Assembly: GCF_934307085.1 (NCBI RefSeq)
Contig: NZ_CAKRCF010000025.1
Span: 1 to 45,683 of the forward strand
Source of the DNA: an uncultured Anaerobutyricum sp.
Lineage (GTDB): Bacteria; Bacillota; Clostridia; Lachnospirales; Lachnospiraceae
Length of the DNA: 45,683 bases
Direction of reading: 5' to 3'
Below are positions 1 through 6,747 of this stretch, piece by piece. Made by a program: the position numbers and the translations under genes. The stretch's first letter is position 1, and each line of letters opens with the position of its first letter. Under the pieces are notes generated by a model. It was not told the origin of the DNA and did no database searches. It saw only the letters and a program-made list of their open reading frames with translations.

Positions 1-6
1 TTATCC

Positions 7-72
7 ATAAAAAATGCCCCCTTTCAGATAAACAGTTTTATTTTTTTCAACTGTCTACCTAAAAGGGAGCAT
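7..72 (-). terminator. long-stem intrinsic terminator overlapping the 3' end of the Fn3 gene
   Basis: On the minus strand the arm at 49-72 pairs with the arm at 14-37 over 24 bp (20 Watson-Crick and 4 G-U) around an 11-nt loop, followed directly by a run of U (plus-strand A run at 9-14). The stop codon of the Fn3 gene lies inside the left arm. All four non-Watson-Crick positions are G-U only when the minus strand is transcribed, so the hairpin is an RNA structure for that strand. Confidence 0.75.
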
Positions 73-517
73 ACCAATATCCTGTTGCATTTGTTACTTT
101 ATTCCATTTTAATGTTGCTACTGTTCCGTTCACAGATGTAGACAGTCCTGTCTTTGATGCGGATAAAATACGGATTCTTTGTACAGAAGAATAATTACCT
201 GTCTTCTTCTGATTCACTCCTCTTACTTTATAAACATAAGTTGCTCCACTTTTTAACTTTTTATGTGTATAGGAAGTTGACTTTGTTGTTTTAATCTTTT
301 TATAACTTCCACCATTTACAGAACAGTACAGCTGATATGACTTTGCGTTGCTGGCTTTTTTCCAGGTTATCTTTGCTGTATTTTTCGCTGTCAGCTTCAC
401 TGAAAGGCTGGTCACCTGTGCTGGACGCCTTGTGGTTGCTGCCTGTGTACTTTGTGGCACAAAAAATACCACTGCTAAACTAAGAATCGCCATTAATAGT
501 ATGTGTCTCTTCTTCAT
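59..517 (-). CDS. small secreted fibronectin type III domain protein, second domain truncated
   Basis: A 152-residue secreted protein. A signal peptide with a hydrophobic stretch and an AQA-like end lies near residues 3-27, followed by one complete Fn3 domain (about residues 31-115, with the ITWKKASNAKSYQLY strand and Y-x-YKVRGV motifs). A second Fn3 domain begins (VATLKWNKVTNATGY) but stops two strands in, ending WYAPF. The last codons and the stop lie inside the terminator hairpin at 7-72. An in-frame TTG at 526 exists, but the AAGGAG at 527-533 is too close to it and well placed (10 nt) for the ATG at 517, so ATG is chosen. Fn3 proteins of this type are common surface proteins in Lachnospiraceae. 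The gene lies downstream of the pilus operon but is separated by a terminator and has its own promoter candidate. It may be a shortened remnant of a multi-Fn3 protein. Confidence 0.75.
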   Translation of the reverse strand: MKKRHILLMAILSLAVVFFVPQSTQAATTRRPAQVTSLSVKLTAKNTAKITWKKASNAKSYQLYCSVNGGSYKKIKTTKSTSYTHKKLKSGATYVYKVRGVNQKKTGNYSSVQRIRILSASKTGLSTSVNGTVATLKWNKVTNATGYWYAPF

Positions 518-639
518 CGTATACAATCTCCTTTTTTCTGTTTATGTCTTTTGTAATTATCAAACAAACACACTCTGGTTAAAATCATTATTTCCAGCCA
601 ATCAAAATGATAGATGTTTACAAAAGCATTTATCGTAAA

Positions 640-668
640 ATAATATCTTATAATTTTTCCTTTTTCAA
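640..668 (-). promoter_or_regulatory. candidate sigma-A promoter for the Fn3 gene
   Basis: On the minus strand there is a -35 TTGAAA (663-668) and a -10 TATTAT (640-645) with a 17-bp spacer. It lies about 115 nt upstream of the ATG at 517 and downstream of the pilus-operon terminator at 721-780. The rest of the 518-809 gap holds no gene. Confidence 0.5.
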
Positions 669-720
669 TAGATAACCGGAACTGATTGACCAAAAAACTT
701 CTTTTATCTTTATAAAAATT

Positions 721-780
721 TTATAAAAAATTCTGCAGCCGCTCCATGCCACTACTGCACAGAACACCTGCAGAATTCTC
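721..780 (-). terminator. intrinsic terminator of the pilus operon
   Basis: Inverted repeat AATTCTGCAG (729-738) and CTGCAGAATT (768-777), with further pairing possible in the 29-nt loop. On the minus strand it is followed by TTTTTTAT. It sits 30 nt after the stop of the last pilus gene. Confidence 0.65.
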
Positions 781-809
781 TATACTTCTACTTTTTATAC
801 TTCTGTCTT

Positions 810-1508
810 TTACTCTTTTGTCTTTCTTCTTTTTCCTGTAATAACAAAAAAGAAACTACATAAAATCGATGTAATTGCAATAGCACTCCATAAAAACAGA
901 TTACTTTTATCTCCTGTTTTGGCAGATGTAGATCCTATGGATGATCTGGTAATCTTCTTTGTTATAGTATGATCCTTTGTTTTCGGTGTTGTTTGTGTTG
1001 TTTCCTGAGAACTTTCTTTATAATTATTGACAAATCTTATTTCATCTACTTTTTGTTCTGATTCATCTTTTACCGCCCAGATTTCCGCCATGAGATTCCC
1101 GTTCTCTGCATTTATCACCCGAACAGTTACTTCATATACGGAATCATCATAAATAATGTCCTCGCTATTTCCTTTTTGCTCATACACTTTATATTTATAA
1201 TCCCCTGGTTCTGTATAATTTATCTCAGCAAATCTTCCAGTTGTAACTCCTGTTTTATCAATTGTTACACTTAACTGTTTTTTCTCTGAAGAGTTTTCAT
1301 CGAATGCTTCAAGAATAAAGTTAAAATCTTCGGATATTATACTTTCTGCATTTCCTTTTAACTCCATGGAAACCGGAATGGAGATTGCACATTTTCTTTC
1401 TTCTGCCGCACAAACAGCTTTGCTCTTTAAAGAAAAAAGAAAAACCATTGTCAAAACGCAGGCTCCAAACCTATACAGCCATTTACTTTTTGTTTTATTT
1501 CGTTTCAT
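810..1508 (-). CDS. minor pilin / pilus base subunit, FctB-like, with sortase signal
   Basis: A 232-residue cell-wall protein and the last gene of the pilus operon. It has a signal peptide (about 11-35), one Spy0128/FctA-type isopeptide domain (about 40-163, ending in the typical FVNNY), a short Thr/Lys-rich wall-spanning linker, the sorting signal SAKTGD (195-200), a membrane segment (203-224) and a basic tail GKRRKTKE. By position (after the sortase) and size it corresponds to streptococcal FctB, which anchors pili to the wall; that role is inferred. A GTG at 1523 would extend the frame, but the GGGAGGTG Shine-Dalgarno at 1521-1528 would overlap it, so the ATG at 1508 (12 nt after that site) is chosen. 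It overlaps the end of the sortase gene by 14 nt, implying coupled translation. Confidence 0.8.
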   Translation of the reverse strand: MKRNKTKSKWLYRFGACVLTMVFLFSLKSKAVCAAEERKCAISIPVSMELKGNAESIISEDFNFILEAFDENSSEKKQLSVTIDKTGVTTGRFAEINYTEPGDYKYKVYEQKGNSEDIIYDDSVYEVTVRVINAENGNLMAEIWAVKDESEQKVDEIRFVNNYKESSQETTQTTPKTKDHTITKKITRSSIGSTSAKTGDKSNLFLWSAIAITSILCSFFFVITGKRRKTKE

Positions 1509-2307
1509 TTTTCTTTTGAACACCTCCCTTAATTACTTTCTTTTGCTTTTGATTACCTTTTGTAATCTGAATCAATTTTCCAAAAAGCACTACTCTTCCA
1601 TTAGTCACCGCCTCTGAACAGGTGGACAGACCAATAAGCTTATCATCATTCTTTATATTGCTTTCTCTGTAACAGACTGCATTTTCTCTGACATAGTCAA
1701 GAAAAATATGAAAATTCTCTGTATTCGAAGATATATTCTGAGGATTATAAATATAAGAATCCGTTGCCGATGTTTTGACACAGGCAAACAGTTCTATTTT
1801 CACGGTTTTATCTGGAAGATACAATTCTCCTGTCTGGTGCTTATCAAAATAACTTTTTTCTGTAAAAGATACGACATCGCCAAACATTCCTCCATTTTCC
1901 ATGTGGTGTCCATATAAAAGATTATAAGAATCCGAAAAATTTTTTTTATTCAGGCAGGACAAGAATATAGATCCGGACAAGGAAAACTCCCCATATACAT
2001 CTTTATTAATATATTCCATATCATCTTTTCCCTGCACTATCGGATAGTCAATATGCGTACCTTTTATAGTAATCCATCCTGCCACATCTTTATTTATTGC
2101 CATCAAATCCTCCAGGGAAGGATTTTCTCCCTTCCCTGGCTGTGGCTTATACTGAAGCAGATCATCAGACAAAAAAGCTCCTTTGACACTCATGTACGTA
2201 TCCCACAGAGAATATCCCCCATACAGGAACAAAAACAATATAATTCCGATTACAATCATATTAAGCACTTTATTTCCAATCTGTGCAATACGTACTGCCA
2301 CTTCCAC
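1495..2307 (-). CDS. class B-type sortase, probable pilin polymerase
   Basis: A 270-residue membrane-bound transpeptidase expected to link the pilins of this operon and possibly attach them to the wall. A transmembrane segment lies at about 15-35. The sortase domain spans about 65-247 with catalytic His134 (YGHHMENGGMF), Cys230 (GLSTCS) and Arg238 (TNGRVVLF). The YGHHM and STCS context fits class B, the class that polymerises pili in the streptococcal FCT islands, rather than the class C enzymes with a lid. The start is GTG at 2307, supported by AAAGGAGAAGG about 10 nt upstream. It lies 76 nt downstream of the major pilin and overlaps the minor pilin. The C-terminal Lys-rich tail is unusual but short. 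Confidence 0.88.
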   Translation of the reverse strand: MEVAVRIAQIGNKVLNMIVIGIILFLFLYGGYSLWDTYMSVKGAFLSDDLLQYKPQPGKGENPSLEDLMAINKDVAGWITIKGTHIDYPIVQGKDDMEYINKDVYGEFSLSGSIFLSCLNKKNFSDSYNLLYGHHMENGGMFGDVVSFTEKSYFDKHQTGELYLPDKTVKIELFACVKTSATDSYIYNPQNISSNTENFHIFLDYVRENAVCYRESNIKNDDKLIGLSTCSEAVTNGRVVLFGKLIQITKGNQKQKKVIKGGVQKKNETK

Positions 2308-2383
2308 TGTGTTCCTTCTCCTTTCTCTTTTCCTAATACAAAATCTTCTTTTACTTTTTTATTTTTCTATGTTTTACTTATTT

Positions 2384-3481
2384 TTATGCTTCTTTATGGT
2401 TTCTTTTATGAAGAAAGAATGCTACCATAAAACCAGCAAGGGCAACCATAAGCATATATGGTCCATAGTTCATAACAATACCGGTTGGTGATGTTACATT
2501 CTTTGTATTGGTTACTTCTGCTTTTGATCCATCGTTTGTTACATTAATACCTTCATTGATTTTTTTCTTTGAAACAGCACTGTTATCACTCTTCTTTACT
2601 ACACTGTAGGATGCGGAATATCCTAATGTATTATCTTTTTCTACTACTGTTACTGTATCACTTGCTGTCAGTCCATAAATATGGATTGTAGTATCATTCG
2701 TTACCATAAAGTCTTTTGATGTACCGCTGGTAATGCTTTCTGTTCTTGTTCCTGCCTTGCCTTCATCTAATACTACTTTATACATTTCTCCACTTGCACC
2801 ATTTACAGTTACGGTTACGGTAAATGTATCGTCCTTTTTCGCCTGGTTACCAGTAATTATTTTCTTAATAACGATATCGTGTGTGGAATCGTTTTTGTCT
2901 GCACCATAATTATTCTCAAATTTCAGATCTGATTTTGTTTTTTTGCCATTAATAAGCTTTATTGCTGCAACATCGCCTACATAAAGAGAGCCATTTTCAT
3001 TTGCATAGACATAAACATAAACATCATAAACTGTAGTATCTATCTGTACACCTTCATAACTATTGGCAGCTTCCTTTACAAGATAGTGATAGATTCCTGC
3101 TCTTGTAAACTTGCTCACATCTGTTTTTAAAGTTTCTGTTGCAATATAAGAAGAAGATACCGTATTCATTCCCTGCTTTGTTGGAGAAAATTTTGCTCCC
3201 GTTCCTGCAACTAATCCACCTGGTACACCCGCATAAACTGTATTTTTTTCAAAAGTATCTGTGCCACCATTTTCTACAATAAAGTTAAATGTTGTATTCG
3301 GTGCATATGTATGACCGTCTGTTTTTACAGTTTTATTTACTGTAATATTAGTAACCGGACTGCAATTTTCATTCACTGTACTTTCTGCAAATGCACTCAT
3401 GCTCAACATCCCTATGGCTAAAGTTCCTGCCATCATCGCAGTCATCAATTTGGTAGAAAATTTCTTTTTGTCCGTTCTCAT
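2384..3481 (-). CDS. fctA: major pilin, FctA/Spy0128 family, two isopeptide domains
   Basis: A 365-residue pilus backbone subunit. The signal peptide ends near AFA-E (residue 32). Two consecutive Spy0128-type beta domains follow. Domain 1 runs from about 42 to 193, with candidate isopeptide Lys50, Glu137 and Asn190 or Asn191 (FENNY). Domain 2 runs from about 200 to 328, with candidate Lys206 or Lys207, Glu281 (VVEKDN) and Asn325 (VTNTKN). The sorting signal is SPTG (331-334), then IVMNYGPYMLMV, a membrane helix and the basic tail HKRNHKEA. The SPTGIVMN context is a form often seen in gut clostridial pilins. It follows sipA after a 197-nt gap with two hairpins, a likely point for separate control of the abundant backbone subunit. 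The isopeptide residues are assigned by family pattern and not tested. Confidence 0.88.
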   Translation of the reverse strand: MRTDKKKFSTKLMTAMMAGTLAIGMLSMSAFAESTVNENCSPVTNITVNKTVKTDGHTYAPNTTFNFIVENGGTDTFEKNTVYAGVPGGLVAGTGAKFSPTKQGMNTVSSSYIATETLKTDVSKFTRAGIYHYLVKEAANSYEGVQIDTTVYDVYVYVYANENGSLYVGDVAAIKLINGKKTKSDLKFENNYGADKNDSTHDIVIKKIITGNQAKKDDTFTVTVTVNGASGEMYKVVLDEGKAGTRTESITSGTSKDFMVTNDTTIHIYGLTASDTVTVVEKDNTLGYSASYSVVKKSDNSAVSKKKINEGINVTNDGSKAEVTNTKNVTSPTGIVMNYGPYMLMVALAGFMVAFFLHKRNHKEA

Positions 3482-3536
3482 AACAAATTTCCTCTCTTTC
3501 TTGTCAAGACTTTTTATTACCAGTTCACTATCTATC

Positions 3537-3607
3537 GGCGGAAAATTTTTATGTTTTTTCGCCTATATCAAATGCTTCCGGAGATTTGCGGAAAAAGCTG
3601 TTTTCCG
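3537..3607 (-). promoter_or_regulatory. two hairpins in the sipA-fctA intercistronic leader
   Basis: The 197-nt gap 3482-3678 holds no gene. On the minus strand it contains a 7-bp hairpin at 3589-3607 (CGGAAAA with TTTTCCG, 5-nt loop) and a second at 3537-3563 (GGCG-AAAA with TTTT-CGCC, one bulged C). Neither is followed by a U run, so they are not simple terminators. They may set the ratio of the abundant pilin to the upstream genes by RNA processing or stability; that is inference. Confidence 0.45.
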
Positions 3608-3678
3608 GATTGCACGTGATACCACCTTTTTAGAATATTTCTTTGATAGTTCTTTAATTTGTATTATTCCCTTTTGCT

Positions 3679-4167
3679 TTACAGATTAGAACGTCTTAAA
3701 ATAGTAATAACCTTTCCCTTGATTTCACTCTTTCTAACCGCTCCAAAATATCGGCTGTCTTTACCGCCTTCCCTGTAATCGCAAAGGACAAACACCTCAT
3801 CTTTCTTTAGTTTAAGAGGATACCTTACTCTCTTTTTATCGTAAGGGTATGTTTTATAAAATACATTGTTTTCCACAACAACATTGCCATTGATTTTCAG
3901 TTCACCTTCTTCAGTAATCTCTACACTGTCATTTTCATGTGCTACAACTCTTCCTACTCTCATTTTTCCTTCTTTTTTCAATATGAGAACATCTCCACTG
4001 TTAAAATTTTTCTCTAAACGATAGTACAAAGCTACATCTCCTGCACTCATACGTGGGAACATATCGTCCCCCCGCACCGATGCAATTCCAAAAAATACGC
4101 CAAATAGCAGCCACAGAAAAATGATGAGTATTATGAATCGGATGAAAAAAGCTTTTATTTCACTCAT
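3679..4167 (-). CDS. sipA: SipA-like signal-peptidase homologue lacking the Ser/Lys dyad, pilus assembly factor
   Basis: A 162-residue type I signal-peptidase (S26) fold protein with one N-terminal membrane anchor (about 7-29). In active enzymes the motif is S-M-x-P; here it is D35-M-F-P. The conserved K-R-V is here G72-R-V (RVGRVVA). The later GDxxxxSxDSRxFG region is present as CDYREGGKDSRYFG (about 128-141). The same Asp and Gly replacements are known for Streptococcus pyogenes SipA, a signal-peptidase-like protein required for pilus polymerisation. The gene lies in the equivalent place, between the tip protein and the major pilin. Its ATG overlaps the tip-protein stop as ATGA, so translation is coupled. 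A chaperone-like role is inferred from that family; ordinary peptidase activity is unlikely. Confidence 0.85.
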   Translation of the reverse strand: MSEIKAFFIRFIILIIFLWLLFGVFFGIASVRGDDMFPRMSAGDVALYYRLEKNFNSGDVLILKKEGKMRVGRVVAHENDSVEITEEGELKINGNVVVENNVFYKTYPYDKKRVRYPLKLKKDEVFVLCDYREGGKDSRYFGAVRKSEIKGKVITILRRSNL

Positions 4168-6527
4168 GGTAAAAATCTCTTTCTACGAATATCAAATACG
4201 ATAAAACATACTGCCAACAATAAAGTCACTCCCGTCATAAGAATCCATGCTGTCATCGTTGTGGATGTTCCTGTTGGCGGAACGATGTTTTTTGTGTAGT
4301 TATTGACAAATGCAACTTCCTTTTCTGTATCATTATCGTTCTTTGTTACAGTAATCGTATTGGAACATTCTTTTTCCTTATTATTAAATGTATAGCCGTC
4401 AAGTCCTGTATTTTTCTCTGTAATTGTATAAATTTTTCCAGCCTCCAAAAATTTGTCTTCTGGGTTTGAGTATTCATAAATGCCATCCTTATTCTTTGTA
4501 AAATTATTAATAGAAAGCGTTTTTACAAGATTTCCTTTTTCATCCCTTATCTCAAACTTCAGATTCTGTATTGTCACATTGTCTACTTTTTTTCCATCTA
4601 CTGTTATTGTTTTTGTAATCTTTAATGCTGCTTTCTTTCTTACATATTTATTTTCTAAGGTAACACTTTGCTTCCCGGCACTTCCCATGTCGCTTGCCTT
4701 TGTTATGCACTTCATTGAAAAACCATCTTTATACTTTTCATTTTCTACAGCCTCTGCTCTGGAAGATGCATCTGGATTCGTGGAATAATAGGTCTCCAGT
4801 ATCCAGTTATCTAAATCCATTCCCTCTTCTTTTATTGTGTATGCTGTATTATATACATCTATCTCCCAGGTATATGTCTTTTTATCGGCAGAAGCAGTCC
4901 CTTTATCCAAAGAAAGACTATACTGATTATCTCCATAATTTGTACTTCCCTTTACATTTATAGTAAAATGTCTGCTCAATTGACTGATTTCATCAACTGA
5001 TAATCCCTCAAATGTTTTTGTAATTTTTAAGCGTCCTGATTTTGGAACAAGGATACCATCAATATGCCATTGATCGCTTGTATTATACTTAAATACATAC
5101 CAACGAACCTGGAAATTATCTGTTGTCAGATTACTTGCCTTTACTACATTACCGTTTACTTTTACATCTACCGTTCCAGCCTTTATTTTGGCTAAAACAG
5201 AAGCATCATCTGGAATCGCACCTATACTAAATCCATCATATGGGTCAGAAGGCAACTCTCTAATTCTCTTATCTACATCATAAGCACTTCCAGTCTGATT
5301 CCCCTGAATCACAATATACGCAGTTGACTTTCCATCTGCTACCTCCTCTATGGTGTAAGGATATGTATCTGCATTATCTGGCATGGATACTGTAGAAGAA
5401 CCTACTTCTCCTGTAAAGTTATCACTCATCGTACTACCATTGCCGCCACTGGAACTATTCGCAATGTAAGAATTTTTATTAATATAAAATTTTACTTCTG
5501 TTTTCCATTTGCTTGTGTTTACGTTACTATAGGTAACTATAAACTCTGAAAAGTTGTCCACAGTATATTCCGCTTTAATTTTACCGGAATTTATCTGCAT
5601 AGAGCCTGCTGCAATACTTGCCACCTTTTCTACATTATAGTCTCCCTTTACTTCTGCTAAATGTTGAATTGACAGCGTATCTGCATCTGCATCTTCTGGA
5701 AGAACATTATCAGACATCTGCATTACTACCCGCACACTGCCTTTCTCTGGCTCGATTTCTTTTCCTGTTTTGTCATAAAAACTAATATCATATCCAAAAA
5801 GGCCATCATATTTCACATTGCCTTTCTTTAAGACATTTTCTGCACTGCCCAGCTCTTTTTCACCCAGATTTGTTACTTTTAACACCGTTCCTTCCGGAAA
5901 AACTTTTTCCATCGCATAGGCTTTAATCACAACTCCTTCCGGCTGACTTTCTGGAATATATTCTTTTTCCTTCTTTTCAAACTGTGTTGTTTCCACAGTC
6001 TCTTCTGTTGTCTCTTGTTCTTCTATCTTTTGTTCCTGGATTTCTTCTGTCTCTGTTAATTGTTCTGTACTCACTTTCTCCGTACTATTTTCTTTTGCAT
6101 CACTATTTTCTTCTGCAGATACCTCTTCCGCCGCTTTATTCTCATCTGTTTTTCTTTCTGTATTCTCTTCTTCCCTTTTATATTCCTCCGTTTTTTCTTC
6201 TGTTTCCTCTTTTGCCTTATCATTTTTTGACGCATCCTTCTCTTTTTGTGTAATAGCTTCCAGATTCTTTTTATCTTCTTTTATTGTCTCTTCTGTTTTT
6301 TGTGTAGCTTTCGTTGATGCCTCTTCTTTCTTATCTGTACTTTCTTCCTGTCCTTTTTCATCCGAGTTTTCTTCCTGTCTTTGGCTCCTATTTTTTACAT
6401 CCTTTGTCTGCACCTTCTCGGTAGATTCCGTATCTGCCTGTACGAAAAGCTGCTCACTTTTTGCCATTGACAACAACAACATTAGTGCAAGGATACACAA
6501 TAAAATCCTTTTTGACTTTTTCCACAT
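4164..6527 (-). CDS. large LPXTG-like surface protein, probable pilus tip adhesin
   Basis: A 787-residue cell-wall protein and the first gene of the pilus operon. The signal peptide (about 7-32) is followed by a Glu/Lys/Thr-rich low-complexity region (about 33-200), probably an extended stalk. A beta-rich region follows (about 200-500), then two Cna-B/DUF5979-like domains (SGRLKITKTFEGLS and AALKITKTITVDGKK mark their starts, each ending ENKY or FVNNY). The sorting signal is VPPTG (749-753), with a membrane helix and the tail DIRRKRFLP. Its position matches streptococcal Cpa, the FCT pilus tip. I see no obvious thioester-domain motif, so the adhesive mechanism is not predicted. The ATG at 6527 has AAGGAGAG 8 nt upstream. 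The stop overlaps the start of sipA by 4 nt. Confidence 0.82.
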   Translation of the reverse strand: MWKKSKRILLCILALMLLLSMAKSEQLFVQADTESTEKVQTKDVKNRSQRQEENSDEKGQEESTDKKEEASTKATQKTEETIKEDKKNLEAITQKEKDASKNDKAKEETEEKTEEYKREEENTERKTDENKAAEEVSAEENSDAKENSTEKVSTEQLTETEEIQEQKIEEQETTEETVETTQFEKKEKEYIPESQPEGVVIKAYAMEKVFPEGTVLKVTNLGEKELGSAENVLKKGNVKYDGLFGYDISFYDKTGKEIEPEKGSVRVVMQMSDNVLPEDADADTLSIQHLAEVKGDYNVEKVASIAAGSMQINSGKIKAEYTVDNFSEFIVTYSNVNTSKWKTEVKFYINKNSYIANSSSGGNGSTMSDNFTGEVGSSTVSMPDNADTYPYTIEEVADGKSTAYIVIQGNQTGSAYDVDKRIRELPSDPYDGFSIGAIPDDASVLAKIKAGTVDVKVNGNVVKASNLTTDNFQVRWYVFKYNTSDQWHIDGILVPKSGRLKITKTFEGLSVDEISQLSRHFTINVKGSTNYGDNQYSLSLDKGTASADKKTYTWEIDVYNTAYTIKEEGMDLDNWILETYYSTNPDASSRAEAVENEKYKDGFSMKCITKASDMGSAGKQSVTLENKYVRKKAALKITKTITVDGKKVDNVTIQNLKFEIRDEKGNLVKTLSINNFTKNKDGIYEYSNPEDKFLEAGKIYTITEKNTGLDGYTFNNKEKECSNTITVTKNDNDTEKEVAFVNNYTKNIVPPTGTSTTMTAWILMTGVTLLLAVCFIVFDIRRKRFLP

Positions 6528-6636
6528 TTTGCACTCTCCTTACTTTCTTTTCTCCAAAAACAGCCATCTTTTTCGACCATTTTCGCAACCTGACTAGTTC
6601 CCATAATACTAATTATTCAAATATGCAAAATTTATG

Positions 6637-6664
6637 ATTATAAGAAAAGGCAAAAAAAAATCAA
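6637..6664 (-). promoter_or_regulatory. candidate promoter of the pilus operon
   Basis: On the minus strand there is a -35 TTGATT (6659-6664), a 16-bp spacer and a consensus -10 TATAAT (6637-6642), giving a leader of about 100 nt before the tip-protein ATG. The -35 region touches the U run of the upstream ligase terminator. Confidence 0.6.
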
Positions 6665-6710
6665 AAAAAGACAGCCTTTGACTTTTACTTTCAAAGACTG
6701 TCTTTTTTCT
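6665..6710 (-). terminator. intrinsic terminator after the ligase gene
   Basis: Near-perfect hairpin (GACAGTCTTTGA paired with TCAAAGGCTGTC, minus strand) followed by TTTTTTT. The other strand also ends in a U run, so it may act in both directions. It separates the ligase from the pilus operon. Confidence 0.8.
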
Positions 6711-6747
6711 ACAAAATCTATCTAATTATTCTGTTTTTAAACATGCT

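Noticed and set aside
3605..3631. T-box riboswitch core before the major pilin
   Set aside because: The sequence GGTGGTATCACG resembles the T-box, but it begins only 47 nt after the sipA stop, leaving no room for stem I and specifier loop, and the downstream gene is not an amino-acid gene.
5984..6253. plus-strand ORF of 89 residues opposite the tip-adhesin stalk
   Set aside because: Low-complexity Glu/Lys codons on the minus strand give an artificial Leu/Phe/Pro-rich ORF on the other strand.
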